Shown: positions 12,212 through 23,916, counted from the first letter of the stretch. The stretch: DNA of 64,000 nt from Phaeosaccion multiseriatum (GCA_965112735.1 OZ218960.1:1550001-1614000); one strand, 5' to 3'. Numbers and translations are program-made. Notes: generated by a model not told the origin, from the sequence alone.

Positions 12212-12340
12212 CATACGCTTACATTCATACATACATACATACATACGCTTACATACACACACATACATACATACATACATACGCTTACATACACACACAT
12301 ACATACATACATACGTACATACACACATACATACATACGC

Positions 12341-12371
<31 letters not shown>

Positions 12372-14042
12372 CATACATACATACATACATACATACATAC
12401 ATACATACATACATACATACATAATCTTAACGTACCCTCATTACGCCGGCGCTGCAAGAGAGTCCCTGTGAGTCGAGCAAAAGATCACCAACTTCCACAG
12501 ACTGTGTCGTACTTGAGTCGTCGCCAAGAGCACCGGAGAGAATCAACCGCTGCACTGTCCGAGGGGCAGGGGTAGGGGCCGCAGTAGGAGCTAAGGTTGG
12601 TGCCTGTGGAGGGGAGGGTAGGGGAGGGTAGGGGAGGGGAGGGGAGGGGAGGGGAGGGGAGGAAAGGGAGAGTGTGTTGGCGGAAGGAAGTAAAAGCCTC
12701 TGCACGTAGTACTCCCTTTGACGGCGCCCGGATGCTCAGAGGGAGAGACTAGCATTCATTAGCATTCATCATCATCACCACCATCGCCACCACCGCCGCC
12801 ACCTACGTTCGTCGGAGCCAAAGTGGGTGCCGTAGTCGGTGCCGCTGTCGGGGCCGGGGTCGGGGCCTGGGGAGAGGAGGGGAGGGGTGGGGAGGGGAGG
12901 AGGGAGGGGCGGGGAGGGGAGGGGTGGGGAGGGGAGGGGAGGGGAGGGGAGGGGAGGGGGGGAGGGGGGAGGGGAGGGACGGGGAGGGGAGGGACGGGGA
13001 GGGGAGGGACGGGGAGGGGTGGGGAGGGGAGGAGGGAGGGGCGGGGAGGGGAGGGGGGGAGGGGGGAGGGGAGGGACGGGGAGGGGAGGGGAGGGGAGGG
13101 GAGGGGAGGGGAGGGAGAGTGTGTTGGAGGAAGGAAGCAAAGGCCTCTGTATGAAGCACTCCCTTTGACCGTATCCGGATGCTCAGAGGGAGAGACTTGC
13201 ATTCATAAGCATTCATCATCATCACCACCATCACCACCACCGCCGCCACCTACGTTCGTCGGAGCCAAAGTGGGTGCCGTAGTCGGTGCCGCTGTCGGGG
13301 CCGGGGTCGGGGCCTGGGGAGAGGAGGGGAGGGGTGGGGAGGGGAGGAGGGAGGGGCGGGGAGGGGAGGGGCGGGGAGGGGAGGGGAGGGGAGGGGAGGG
13401 GAGGGGAGGGGGGGAGGGGGGAGGGGAGGGACGGGGAGGGGAGGGACGGGGAGGGGAGGGACGGGGAGGGGAGGGACGGGGAGGGGTGGGGAGGGGAGGA
13501 GGGAGGGGCGGGGAGGGGAGGGGGGGAGGGGGGAGGGGAGGGGAGGGGACGGGGAGGGGAGGGGAGGGGAGGGGAGGGAGAGTGTGTTGGAGGAAGGAAG
13601 CAAAGGCCTCTGTATGAAGCACTCCGTTTGACCGTATCCGGATGCTCAGAGGGAGAGACTTGCATTCATAAGCATTCATCATCATCACCACCATCACCAC
13701 CACCGCCGCCACCTACGTTCGTCGGAGCCAAAGTGGGTGCCGTAGTCGGTGCCGCTGTCGGGGCCGGGGTCGGGGCCTCGGAAGGAAGACAATCTTCCGC
13801 AAACACAAACATGTTCGATGTCAGAGAGAGGGAGGAAGCAACGTTGCCGAGCTGAAGGAAGACCTTATCGGTGTCGGCATAGGAGATGTTGAGCGCGTTG
13901 AGGACGGGGTCGAAGGCGGTGCTGAGCTGATCGAAGGAGAGGGTCGCGTTGGCGATACAAATCGTGTCGCCTTCGGAGACGCTGAAGTCGTTGATGTAGT
14001 CCATCTGGGGGGGGGGAGGGACGAGAGGGGTGGGAGGGCGAG

Positions 14043-14084
<42 letters not shown>

Positions 14085-15104
14085 CAATAGGGGGGCGAGG
14101 GAGGGGGGAACGATGACGGGGGGGGGGCGGAGGGAGAGAACCAAAAGTCAATGGTGAGGAGAGCGGCGCTATCTCCCCCAAAACTCGAAGGGCGCACGCA
14201 CGCACACACACAAACACAAAGGCTTCTCATCACAGGTCAGTAGCCTCCTCCTCCTCCACCACCACCTCCTCCTCCTCCTCCTCCTCCTCCTCCTCCTCCT
14301 CCTCCTTCCCTCCCCCCTCCTTCTTCTCCTCCTTCCCTCCCCCCTCCTCCTTCTCCTCCCCCCCTCCTCTCCCTTCCCTTCCCCCCCTCCTCTTCCTCCC
14401 TCCCCACCTCCGAGGGCGTATCGGACACACCAAAGACATCCGCCCCCGCCCCTCCCTTGAGCACATCCTTTCCAGGGCCCCCGCTGAGGAAGTCGCTGCC
14501 GGTGCCACCATCCAAGTCGTCTATTCCTTCGCCTCCAAGGAGCCTAAGTGTTGTCAGACAGAGAGAGAGAGAGTAAGAGGGACAGGATTATATATGTATC
14601 ATCCAAGTCGTCCATTCCTTCTGAGAGAGATAAGAGGGACAGGATTATATATGTATCATCCAAGTCGTCCATTCCTTCTCCACCAAGGAGCCTAAGTGTT
14701 GTCGGACTGAGAGAGAAAGAGGGTTTATATATATACATAATATATATATGTGTAATGTATATATACATGTAGAGAGAGGGAGATAGAGACATACATGTAT
14801 AGAGAGAGTGAGAGAGAAAGTGTGTGTGTGAGTGTGTGTGTGTATCTGTGTGGATGGGTGTGTAGTGAGTGTGTGTCAATGTGTGAGGAGTGTGAGTGTG
14901 TAGTATGTGTGTGCGTCTGTGTATGTGTGCAGTGTGTGTGCGTGTGTGTTTACGCGTGTGTGCGTGTGTGTGCGTGTGTGTTTACGCATGTGTGCGTGTG
15001 TGGGTGGCGCACGCTGATAATGGAGCACACACACAGGGGAGATAGGGCCCCGACAGGCAGACGGACAGACAGATAGACTGACCTACACACAGACAGACCT
15101 ACAC

Positions 15105-15154
<50 letters not shown>

Positions 15155-15155
15155 C

Positions 15156-15198
<43 letters not shown>

Positions 15199-15244
15199 GG
15201 ACAGACAGATAGACTGACAGATAGACTGACAGACCTACACACAC

Positions 15245-15326
<82 letters not shown>

Positions 15327-18300
15327 CAGACAGACAGATGGACGGACAGACAGACAGACAGATAGACAGCCTTCGCATCGTTCTCTCTCTCTTGCGTGCC
15401 ATCCACAACCATCCACTGCAACGCCATCACATCACCGACCTATCCGCCCTCCCTTCCTCCTTCCCCCCCACCCATCCACTGTCATCCCTCCCTCTCCATC
15501 CACTGCCATCCCTCCCTCCCATCCACTGCAATCCCTCCTCCCATCCACTGCCGTCCCTCCCTCCCATCCACTGCCATCCCTCCTCCTCCATCCACTGCCA
15601 TCCCTCCCTCTCCATCCACTGCCATCCCTCCCTCTCTATCCACTGCAATCCCTCCTCCCATCCACTGCCATCCCTCCCTCCCATCCACTGCCATCCCTCC
15701 CTCTCTATCCACTGCCATCAACTTACGTGTCATTCCCCTCACTGCCGAAGATACTTCAAGGGTGGGGGGGGAGGAAGAGACGGGGGGAGAGAGGGAGGGA
15801 GGGAGGGAGGGAGGGAGGGAGGGAGGGAGGGAGGGAGGGAGGGAGGGAGGGAGGGAGGGAGGGAGGGAGGGAGGGAGGGAGGGAGGGAGGGAGGGAGGGA
15901 GGGAGGGAGGGAGGGAGGGAGGGAGGGAGGGAGGGAGGGAGGGAGGGAGGGAGGGAGGGAGGGAGGGAGGGAGGGAGGGAGGGAGGGAGGGAGGGAGGGA
16001 GGGAGGGAGGGAGGGAGGGAGGGAGGGAGGGAGGGAGGGAGGGAGGCAGGGAGGGAGGGAGGGAGGGAGGGAGGGAGGGAAGGGAGGGAGTGAGGGAGGG
16101 AAGGGAAGGAGGGAGGGAGTGCGGCGTGTGTGGCGTGGCGCCCACAAATTTGAAGCAATCAATCCACCAAATAACATCACCTAAGCGATGCACTCATGAA
16201 TAAATCAATCCACCAAATAACATCACCTAAGCGATGCACTCATGAATAAATCATTCACTTGATATGTCATTCATTCAATTGACAAGTCACTCCGTCAAAT
16301 GAAAAGTCACTCATTCAATTAATGAGTCACTCTGTCAATTGATAAGTCACTCAGACAAAGAAAAGTGATGTTGACAAGTGAAAACGATGTATGGCAAGAC
16401 AGACCGCTCGGTCGAATCAATTTGCGTAGTCGGTCGAATCATTTAGCTCCCACCCTCCGTCCTTCCCCTCCCTCCCTTCCTCCCTCCCCCCCCCCCCCTG
16501 ACTGTCACTCACGTGGACGTGCCGTTGCCTCCCATGATGAAGTCATTTCCTTCGTTGCCCTTGATGTCCGCACGCGCATCTAAGATCCCCGTCCCGCCTA
16601 CCATGTAGTCATCACCAGGACCACCACTCATGCTGGAAGGGGGAGGGGAGGGAGAGAGAGGGAGGGGGAGAGAGAGGGAGAGAGAGAGGTAGAGAGAGAG
16701 GGAGGGGGGGATAAAGCCGAACAGAGAAAGGTGCGTTGAAGTAAAGGTTTTCTTACGCTGCATATACGAAATTCGTACGTACCCATACATACCCATTAGA
16801 AACGATGGAGAGGGGGTGGGGAGGGGAATAACAAACACACACATACATGTACATATACGTAAAGAGAGAGAAGGATAGAGAGAGGGGGGGATAGACAGAG
16901 TGAGAAGAGAACGAGAGAGACAGAGACAGAGAGAGAGAGGGAGAGAGAGAAAGAGAGAGAGAGAGAGAGGAGAAAGAGAGAGAGAAGAAGAAGAAGAAGA
17001 AGAAGAAGAAGAAGAAGAAGAAGAAGAAGAAGAAGAAGAAGAAGAAGAAGAAGAAGAAGAAGAAGAAGAAGAAGAAGAAGAAGAAGAAGAAGAAGAAGAA
17101 GAAGAAGAAGAAGAAGAAGAAGAAGAAGAAGAAGAAGAAGAAGAAGAAGAAGAAGAAGAAGAAGAAGAAGAAGAAGAAGAAGAAGAAGAAGAAGAAGAAG
17201 AAGAAGAAGAAGAAGAAGAAGAAGAAGAAGAAGAAGAAGAAGAAGAAGAAGAAGAAGAAGAAGAAGAAGAAGAAGAAGAAGAAGAAGAAGAAGAAGAAGA
17301 AGAAGAAGAAGAAGAAGAAGAAGAAGAAGAAGAAGAAGAAGAAGAAGAAGAAGAAGAAGAAGAAGAAGAAGAAGAAGAAGAAGAAGAAGAAGAAGAAGAA
17401 GAAGAAGAAGAAGAAGAAGAAGAAGAAGAAGAAGAAGAAGAAGAAGAAGAAGAAGAAGAAGAAGAAGAAGAAGAAGAAGAAGAAGAAGAAGAAGAAGAAG
17501 AAGAAGAAGAAGAAGAAGAAGAAGAAGAAGAAGAAGAAGAAGAAGAAGAAGAAGAAGAAGAAGAAGAAGAAGAAGAAGAAGAAGAAGAAGAAGAAGAAGA
17601 AGAAGAAGAAGAAGAAGAAGAAGAAGAAGAAGAAGAAGAAGAAGAAGAAGAAGAAGAAGAACGACAGAGAGAGAGACAAAACGACAGAGAGAGAGTGGTA
17701 CGATCGGTACTCACCGTCCGTTTCCATTCCCTTGATAAAGGCGATCGTCCCCTGCATTGCCTTCGAGTCTGTCGTCACCGCCTTGCCCCCAGAGACTGAG
17801 CCGAGCGACACCACGTCATGACATCCATAACAGAGAGGGAGGGAGGGATGGAGGGAGGGATGGAGGGGAAATTATGAAGGGGGGGGGCGTAAGAAGCCCA
17901 CAGGGGCACAATAGAGGCACACCAAACGATACATCAAGAAGCCATTTACTGCAGGCATATGGGCAGGCGAGTATACAAGGCAGGCATATGGGCGGCCAGG
18001 AGAAGGAACGGAGAGGTCAGTCTCCGTCTGGCCGTTTCAAACTCACATGTCATCGCCGTCAGATCCGTACAGGCCATCCCTACCCTCCCCGCCATAGAGA
18101 AGATCGTCTCCGTCGCCTCCAATAAGAGCATCGGAGCCTGAACTCCCCCACAGCTTGTCCTGGCCTTCAGACCCAAAGAGACTAAATGACGACGACGATA
18201 GACGATGACGACGACAACAAGGAGGAGGTGGAGGAGGGGGAGGAGGAGGGGGAGGAGGAGGAGGAGGAGGAGGAGGAAGAGGAGGAGGAGGAGGAGGAGG

Positions 18301-20515
18301 AGGAGGAGGAGGAGGAGGAGGAGGAGGAGGAGGGGGGGAGGAGGAGGAGGAGGAGGAGGGGGAGGAGGAGAAGGAGGGGGAGGAGGAGGAGGAGGAGGAG
18401 GAGGGGGAGGAGGAGAAGGAGGGGGAGGAGGAGGAGGAGGAGGAGGAGGGGGACGACGAGGAGGAGGAGGAGGAGGAGGAGGAGGAGGAGGAGGAGGAGG
18501 AGGAGGAGGAGGAGGAGAAGAATGATGGGGGGGGGGGGGACAGAGACGACGGCACGGAGTGAGTGAGTGAGTGAGTGAGTGAGTGAGTGAGTGAGTGAGT
18601 GAGTGAGTGAGTGAGTGAGTGATATATGAAGAGAAGCAGCGCAAGATCCAAACACGATCACGTTTGTGATGAGAGCAAGCAAAGCAGACAAGGCAGGAGA
18701 CCGGCGAGCCTTCGAGCAAGCAAAGCAGACAAGACAAGGCCGTACGTAAGGCCGTACGTAAGGCCGTACATGTCCCTGTCTACGCCCTAACGTACACGTC
18801 TTGGGCTCCGTTGCCGTACAGAAGGTCATTGCCTGTTTCGCCATACATGAAGTCTTCACCAGGGCCTCCTCGCAGGCTAAAATATAATACAATATATATA
18901 TAGTATATATATATAAATGGGAGAGGGGCGTGATGAGGAGAGGGGCAAGAAGGAGAAGGAGGGGGGGGCAATGGGGGGAGTTCAGGGAGGAGGAGAGCGG
19001 AGCATGAAGGAGAAGGAGAGGGAAGCCAAGATGGAGAAGGAGAGAGGGGCGAGAAGGAGAAGGGGGAGACACGGAGAGAGGGGGGGGGGGAGGTGCGATG
19101 CGAGTAAAGATCATTGTGTAAAAGAGGCAAATTCAAGAGGGACCGACAATGCACCAGGGGGGTGGGGGGCATGAGCAGAGCAACGAACGATGAAACGAGG
19201 CGTACTGCACAGCACACTGCTGCTCTCGTGTCACCGATTGCTGTTGCTTCTGTTGCTGCTGTTCCGTAGGAGACCCTCCCATGCCGGTCTATGACTCTCC
19301 CCTCCTCTTTTACACTGCCCCCTCCCCCCCCCTCTCGCTTCCCTTCTCCATGCTTACATGTCTGAGGGGAGAGAGGAAGGACAGCAGGAGAGGAGAGGAG
19401 GGGAGATGAGGAGGAGGGCAGGAGAACTGCGCTGGGTGCTGTGAAGACTGGAGAGGATAGACGGAACAGAGTGAAGACGAAGCCGTAGCCAGAAGGTAGA
19501 AGAGGAGTATCGTGGTGAACAAAGACTGGAGAGGGTGGACGGAACAGAGGTAGGATGTAGCTGTAGCCGGAAGAAGAAGAGTATCGTGGTGAGCAAAGAC
19601 TGGAGAGGGTAGACGGGAATAGAGTGAAGACGAAGCCGTAGCCAGAAGGTAGAGGAGGAGTATCGTGGTGAACAAAGACTGGAGAGGGTGGACGGAACAG
19701 AGGTAGGATGTAGCTGTAGCCAGAAGAAGAAGAGTATCGTGGTGAGCAAAGACTGGAGAGGGTAGACGGGAATAGAGTGAAGACGAAGCTGTAGCCAGAA
19801 GGTAGAAGAGGAGTATCGTGGTGAACAAAGACTGGAGAGGGTGGACGGAACAGAGGTAGGATGTAGCTGTAGCCAGAAGAAGAAGAGTATCGTGGTGAAC
19901 AAAGACTGGAGAGGGTGGACGGAACAGAGGTAGGATGTAGCTGTAGCCAGAAGAAGAAGAGTATCGTGGTGAGCAAAGACTGGAGAGGGTAGACGGGAAT
20001 AGAGTGAAGACGAAGCCGTAGCCAGAAGGTAGAAGAGGAGTATCGTGGTGAACAAAGACTGGAGAGGGTGGACGGAACAGAGGTAGGATGTAGCTGTAGC
20101 CGGAAGAAGAAGAGTATCGTGGTGAGCAAAGACTGGAGAGGGTAGACGGGAATAGAGTGAAGACGAAGCCGTAGCCAGAAGGTAGAAGAGGAGTATCGTG
20201 GTGAGCAAAGACTGGAGAGGGTGGACGGAACAGAGGTAGGATGTAGCTGTAGCCAGAAGGTAGAAGAAGAGAGGTGGGGAGCAAGTACCAGAAGGTGGAA
20301 GAGGAGTACGTCGTATCGTGTTGGCAAAGTGCTTACTTACCACTTCCCCCGCGGCCAAACATGCCGTCACTTCCGGTGCTGCCAGTGAGGGTGTCATTCC
20401 CGCTTCCTCCAGTGATATAATTGTATGTCTGCCCTTGGCAGCGCAAGAGCTGCACAAGGACTGCACTGCCGACGGCGGCAACCGTACTACGCCTTGCTGG
20501 GCAACAAGACTTCAT
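10300..20515 (-). CDS. Membrane-anchored RTX-repeat surface protein, twelve exons, 679 aa
   Basis: Exons in order of transcription: 20515-20341, 18868-18796, 18181-18047, 17795-17715, 16632-16513, 14543-14408, 14004-13717, 13313-13254, 12866-12807, 12603-12436, 11906-11771, 10907-10300. Residues 1 to about 28 form a signal peptide. About 34-235 are RTX (hemolysin-type calcium-binding) nonapeptides such as [23 protein letters not shown] and GGAGADVF, many of which appear only after splicing (e.g. [17 protein letters not shown]). A Thr/Pro linker of repeated APTPAP...LAPTN units follows, then an ectodomain, one membrane helix (about 627-650) and a 29-residue basic tail. RTX repeats bind Ca2+ as a beta roll; here they should be extracellular. 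No toxin, protease or lipase domain is present. RTX arrays are typical of bacteria, so transfer followed by intron gain is possible. The acceptor of exon 2 is the weakest junction. Confidence 0.8.
10936..11020 (-). other. Dispersed GTATCACCAACTG element, two exact copies and one degenerate
   Basis: On the transcribed strand the last intron of the RTX gene carries GTATCACCAACTG at 10978-10966 and 10948-10936, with a degenerate copy at 11020-11008. The exact copies lie within about 70 nt of the CACAG acceptor of exon 12 (10909-10908). Confidence 0.85.
11175..11640. repeat. 38-40 bp minisatellite, about 12 copies
   Basis: The unit TCCATCTACTCACACACCTA followed by ACCACATGAACACACAC repeats with period 40 and then 38 bp in the last intron of the RTX gene. 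(CA)n and (TA)n runs follow it to 11766. Confidence 0.9.
12090..12422. repeat. (CATA)n microsatellite with GCTT interruptions
   Basis: The CATA tetranucleotide array lies in the RTX-gene intron between exons 10 and 11. The C/Y/V/M-rich reading frames across it are artefacts. Confidence 0.95.
12668..13790. repeat. Tandem exon-intron duplication of the Thr/Pro linker
   Basis: A unit of about 447-463 bp, made of a 60-nt phase-0 exon plus an intron with (CCCCT)-type pyrimidine repeats on the sense strand and a conserved block containing GCACTCCCTTTGACCG, is present in tandem. The exon copies end at 13717 (fused to exon 7), 13254 and 12807; a diverged copy contributes the start of exon 10 at 12603. 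Copies are nearly identical, including the intron. Confidence 0.85.
14541..14710. repeat. Partial duplications of the 5' end of RTX exon 6
   Basis: The segment that encodes LLGGEG(I/M)DDLD, with its CACTTAG acceptor, recurs upstream near 14670-14705, and a shorter part (GMDDLD) recurs near 14605-14625, separated by tracts containing ATTATATATGTATCATCC. The extra copies lack a good downstream donor and are probably intronic pseudo-exons. Confidence 0.65.
15085..15365. repeat. (GACA)n microsatellite
   Basis: Long GACA tetranucleotide array in the RTX-gene intron between exons 5 and 6. It is followed by a 15-25 bp minisatellite based on CCATCCACTGCCATCCCTCC (15472-15720). Confidence 0.95.
15792..16080. 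repeat. (GGGA)n microsatellite, about 290 bp
   Basis: The array is nearly uninterrupted. It is (TCCC)n on the transcribed strand of the RTX gene. Confidence 0.95.
16984..17661. repeat. (GAA)n microsatellite, about 225 units
   Basis: About 677 bp of uninterrupted GAA lie in the RTX-gene intron between exons 4 and 5; the transcribed strand carries (TTC)n. The poly-Ser, poly-Phe and poly-Glu reading frames over it are artefacts. Confidence 0.98.
18226..18622. repeat. (GGA)n followed by (GTGA)n
   Basis: The GGA tract (with GGGGGA and GACGAC interruptions) covers 18226-18520 and a GAGT tract covers 18557-18622. On the transcribed strand the (TCC)n part precedes the acceptor of RTX exon 3 at 18183-18182. 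Confidence 0.9.
19440..20290. repeat. Minisatellite with alternating units of about 73 and 79 bp
   Basis: AGTATCGTGGTG recurs at 19507, 19580, 19659, 19733 and onward. Two unit types alternate (one with GGACGGAACAGAGGTAGG, the other with GGGAATAGAGTGAAGACG), giving a higher-order period of about 152 bp. The array fills much of the first intron of the RTX gene. The long open frames across it are not coding. Confidence 0.9.
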
Positions 20516-22218
20516 ATTGTGCCACAGTCCGGAGCACTAAGAGCCAGGCCGCAGGGCACAAATGCCCGCCGACGTATACTGTACAGCAAAAAGTCGGCCC
20601 ACTGTTGCCAATCCACTGAGTCCCAGGCCCAACGCGCGCTTGCCTGGCACAACTCCCTGCAGGGGGCTGCTCTGCACCACCCTGTCCTTCTTGCAATATC
20701 TCTGGCAGCGGCAGTGGAAGAAGCACTGAGGCAGTGAAACTGTAGCGCCATAAACTCCCCGTTTTGCGGCTGCCCCCATGTTGTTTCTCATGCTTTTGGA
20801 TCTGGCGAGCAACATTTGGGCAGTTGGTGAAGGAAGGGGAAAATGGGGGCAACAGTAAAACCGCCGTCGGACAGTTATTCTATGACAATTATTGTTGTCG
20901 TATGTATATAAAATTAATTATATTATATATACGACATATATAACACACATAAACACACGCACACAAAGCGTAATTTAAAACACAGCAAGAGTGCCAAAAA
21001 TGAAGCAGCCGTGTGTTCAACCCCTGATACACTATCCGCTATCCGCTGTCGCCGGCGCCAGCCGGCGCGCGTGGGCGATAGTGTATCAGGGGTTGAGTGT
21101 GTGGCCATGCATGCCTCTTTCACCCCCCGCCTTTGATCTTCGCGACCAACAAGGGGGCCATGGGATTCCCCCCCCCCCCCAACACTTCCACCGCCGACGA
21201 GCCCCTGCGGATCAGCCCCTCAGCCACATCAGTGGTTGCCTTCGAGCTCGCCGCTTCTCGGTGGCCCTAGTGCGGGTCACCAGTCACCAGTCACCAGTCA
21301 CCAGTCACCAGTCACCAGTCACCAGTCACCAGTCTCTTGGAGTCGATGCCTCCCTTGCCTTTGTTTTGACAGCACAGCCAATCCTACCTTGTCTAATAAC
21401 TTATTGGATTGGCTGTACAAGGCTGTAGTCGCTGGTCTTTGGTCTTTGTGAGTGCGCGCGTGGACACCTGCTTATCTCGTGACGACGTAGTTTACGTAAT
21501 ATTTGGTAATAGCAACAATGCAAGAATGAATTTCACACCCACAACCTTTGCGATATCCTTCTTTTACTCGACTCCAGACACGGAAGACACCGAAGGGCTG
21601 AAGAGAAGGAAGGGTACAGCAGGCAACAAGAAGGCGCTATGTTCCTCATTCAACGCCAGACAGCGAGGGGCACATGTGATGTGATGTGAGGGGTGCGGGG
21701 GGAGGGCTCTCAGGGGCTCTGTCCTCGACTACCCTGCTCACTCTCAACAACGGGGAGGGAGGACGCATTAGACCGAAAGACCCGAGACCCAAGAAGCAAG
21801 CCCAGTCAAAAGGTTGCTGTCGATCTCGATATGATTGATTGATACCTTCATCGAGGCGTCAACAGTCCAATTGCACAGAGTGTATGTTTCGTGGTTATTT
21901 CAAGAGGAGGAATGCGATGCTTCATTGGGAGGAACGAAAGCACGCGTATTGTTTTGTAGATACTATTTTCTTCTTATATAATATTATGTACAATTTCCAA
22001 TAATAATAATAAAACTAGCCCCCCGCCCTGTGCCCCCGCCCCTACTATTAACTCTTGTCATGAGCGATCTACCCATCATAATTCCATGCAGAGGGCACAC
22101 ACGCAAGCTCACAAGTCACAAGCTCCGTTCAAAACCTCACAAGCAGGCAGGATGGCTAAGGAAGGATCGCTTCCTTCCTTCCTTCCTCCCTCCCTCCCTC
22201 CCTCCCTCCCCTCCCCCT
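20516..22218. other. Intergenic region between two minus-strand genes
   Basis: It should contain the promoter of the RTX gene (near 20516-20900) and the 3' end of the MMSDH transcript (near 22218). It includes an AT-rich stretch (20890-20945), an inverted repeat (21017-21096), nine or so copies of the 7-mer AGTCACC (21275-21333), and a short inverted repeat ACAGCCAATCC / GGATTGGCTGT around 21375-21420. I see no coding gene. Confidence 0.5.
21017..21096. repeat. Perfect 20-bp inverted repeat with 40-bp spacer
   Basis: The left arm TCAACCCCTGATACACTATC (21017-21036) is exactly complementary to 21077-21096. The spacer contains a smaller GC-rich palindrome built on GCCGGCGCC. It could form a strong hairpin or cruciform, or be the remnant of a small inverted-repeat transposon. 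Confidence 0.9.
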
Positions 22219-23885
22219 TCAGCTGGTGTTGAAGTGCATGGAGGGAGCACCGCTGCTGCCACCACTGCCACTCTCACTGCCACCCCCACTCTCCCCCCAC
22301 CTCCACAATGACGTCACGGTCTTTGTCTGCGTATAGAACTTGACCCCTTCCTTGCCGTAAAAGCACGAGTCACCCCGGCGCGATGCCTTGTTGCCCGTGA
22401 AGCTGAAGTGCGGCAGGGGCACCGGGATGGGAACATTCACACCCACCTGTGAGGGGCGGGAAGGGAGGGAGGGAGGGAGGGAGGGAGGGAGGGAGGGAGG
22501 GAGGGAGGCGAGGGAGGGAGGGAGGGAGGGAGGGAGGGAGGGAGGGAGGGAGGGAGGGAGGGAGGGAGGGAGGGAGGGAGGGAGGGAGGGAGGGAGGGAG
22601 GGAGGGAGGGAGGGAGGGAGGGAGGGATGGGGGGAAGGAGGGAGGAAGGAAGGAAGGAAGGGAGGAAGGGAGGAAGGGAGGAAGGGAGGGAGGGAGGGAG
22701 GGAGGGAGGGAGGGAGGGAGGGAGGGAGGGAGGGAGGGAGGGAGGGAGGGAGGGAGGGAGGGAGGGAGGGAGGGAGGGAGGGAGGGAGGGAGGGAGGGAG
22801 GGAGGGAGGGAGGGAGGGAGGGAGGGAGGGAGGGAGGGAGGGAGGGAGGGAGGGAGGGAGGGAGGGAGGGAGGGAGGGAAGGAGGGAGGGAGGGAAGGAG
22901 GGAGGGAGGGAAGGAGGGAGGGAGGGAGGGAAGGACGGCGGGAGGGAAGGACGGAGGGAGGGAAGGACGGAGGGAAGGACGGAGGGAGGGGGTGGATGAG
23001 TGAGTCAGTTACTAAGTGAGTGATTGAGTGATTTAGATCCGAGTGAGTGGGTGAGTGAGTGAGTGAGTGTGTGATTGATGGAGTGATTTAGACTTGGTGA
23101 GTGAGTGAGTGAGTGAGTGAGTGAGTGAGTGAGTGAGTGAGTGAGTGAGTGTGTGAGTGAGGGAGTGAGTGAGTGTGTGTGTGAGTGAGTGACTGAGTGA
23201 GTGAGTGAGTGAGTGAGTGAGTGAGTGAGTGAGTGAGTGAGTGAGTGAGTGAGTGAGTGAGTGAGTGAGTGAGTGAGTGAGTGAGTGAGTGAGTGAGTGA
23301 GTGAGTGAGTGAGTGAGTGAGTGAGTGAGTGAGTGAGTGAATGAGTGAATGAATGAGCGTGTAGACTCCTCACCTGGCCGGCCTCCACCTCCATCTGGTA
23401 CTTGCGTGCCGCCGCTCCGCTGCTTGTGAAGATGGCCGTACCTAAGCAAAGGGGAAGGCTCCCTCAGTTTCAGTTTCAGCGTCACTTTCAGCTGAAACGA
23501 ATCGACCTCGAAGCACAATACCGATAAATATCCATCCCCTCATTCCCTCTCAACACTCTTCACATCACTCACTCATTCGCTCGCTCGCACGCTCAAGTCC
23601 ACTCACCGTTACCGTACTCGTTCTTGTTGACAAAAGCCAGGGCCTCGTCTAGAGATCGGACAGTCACACAGCAGAGCACGGGGCCAAACACCTCATTGGA
23701 GTAGGCGGGGTTGAGTGCGTCAATGCCAGACAGAATGGTGGGCCCCACAAAGTTTCCCTGCGGGTAGTCGTCAACCTGTGATGAGAGGGGGGGAGGACGT
23801 TTAAGAATCGAAGAAATAGAGTCAGCAAGCAAGCGGGAGTGACTGGTTCGGTTCGGCAGCATGAACCCGCCCTGTCCGTCTCTAC

Positions 23886-23916
<31 letters not shown>

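Noticed and set aside
16509-17814. ORFs of 299-401 codons encoding poly-Ser, poly-Phe or poly-Glu
   Set aside because: They are reading frames of the (GAA)n repeat in an RTX-gene intron. The same applies to the long low-complexity frames at 3812-4373, 15338-16184, 22388-23019 and 49627-50572.
18780-20481. Long minus-strand ORFs (up to 515 codons) across the 73/79-bp array
   Set aside because: All three frames are open because the repeat lacks stops in that orientation. There is no domain, and the real RTX exons lie at both ends in other frames.
10300-20515. RTX toxin gene
   Set aside because: Only the calcium-binding repeats are shared with RTX toxins. No pore-forming or enzymatic domain is present, and the protein has a signal peptide and a membrane anchor.
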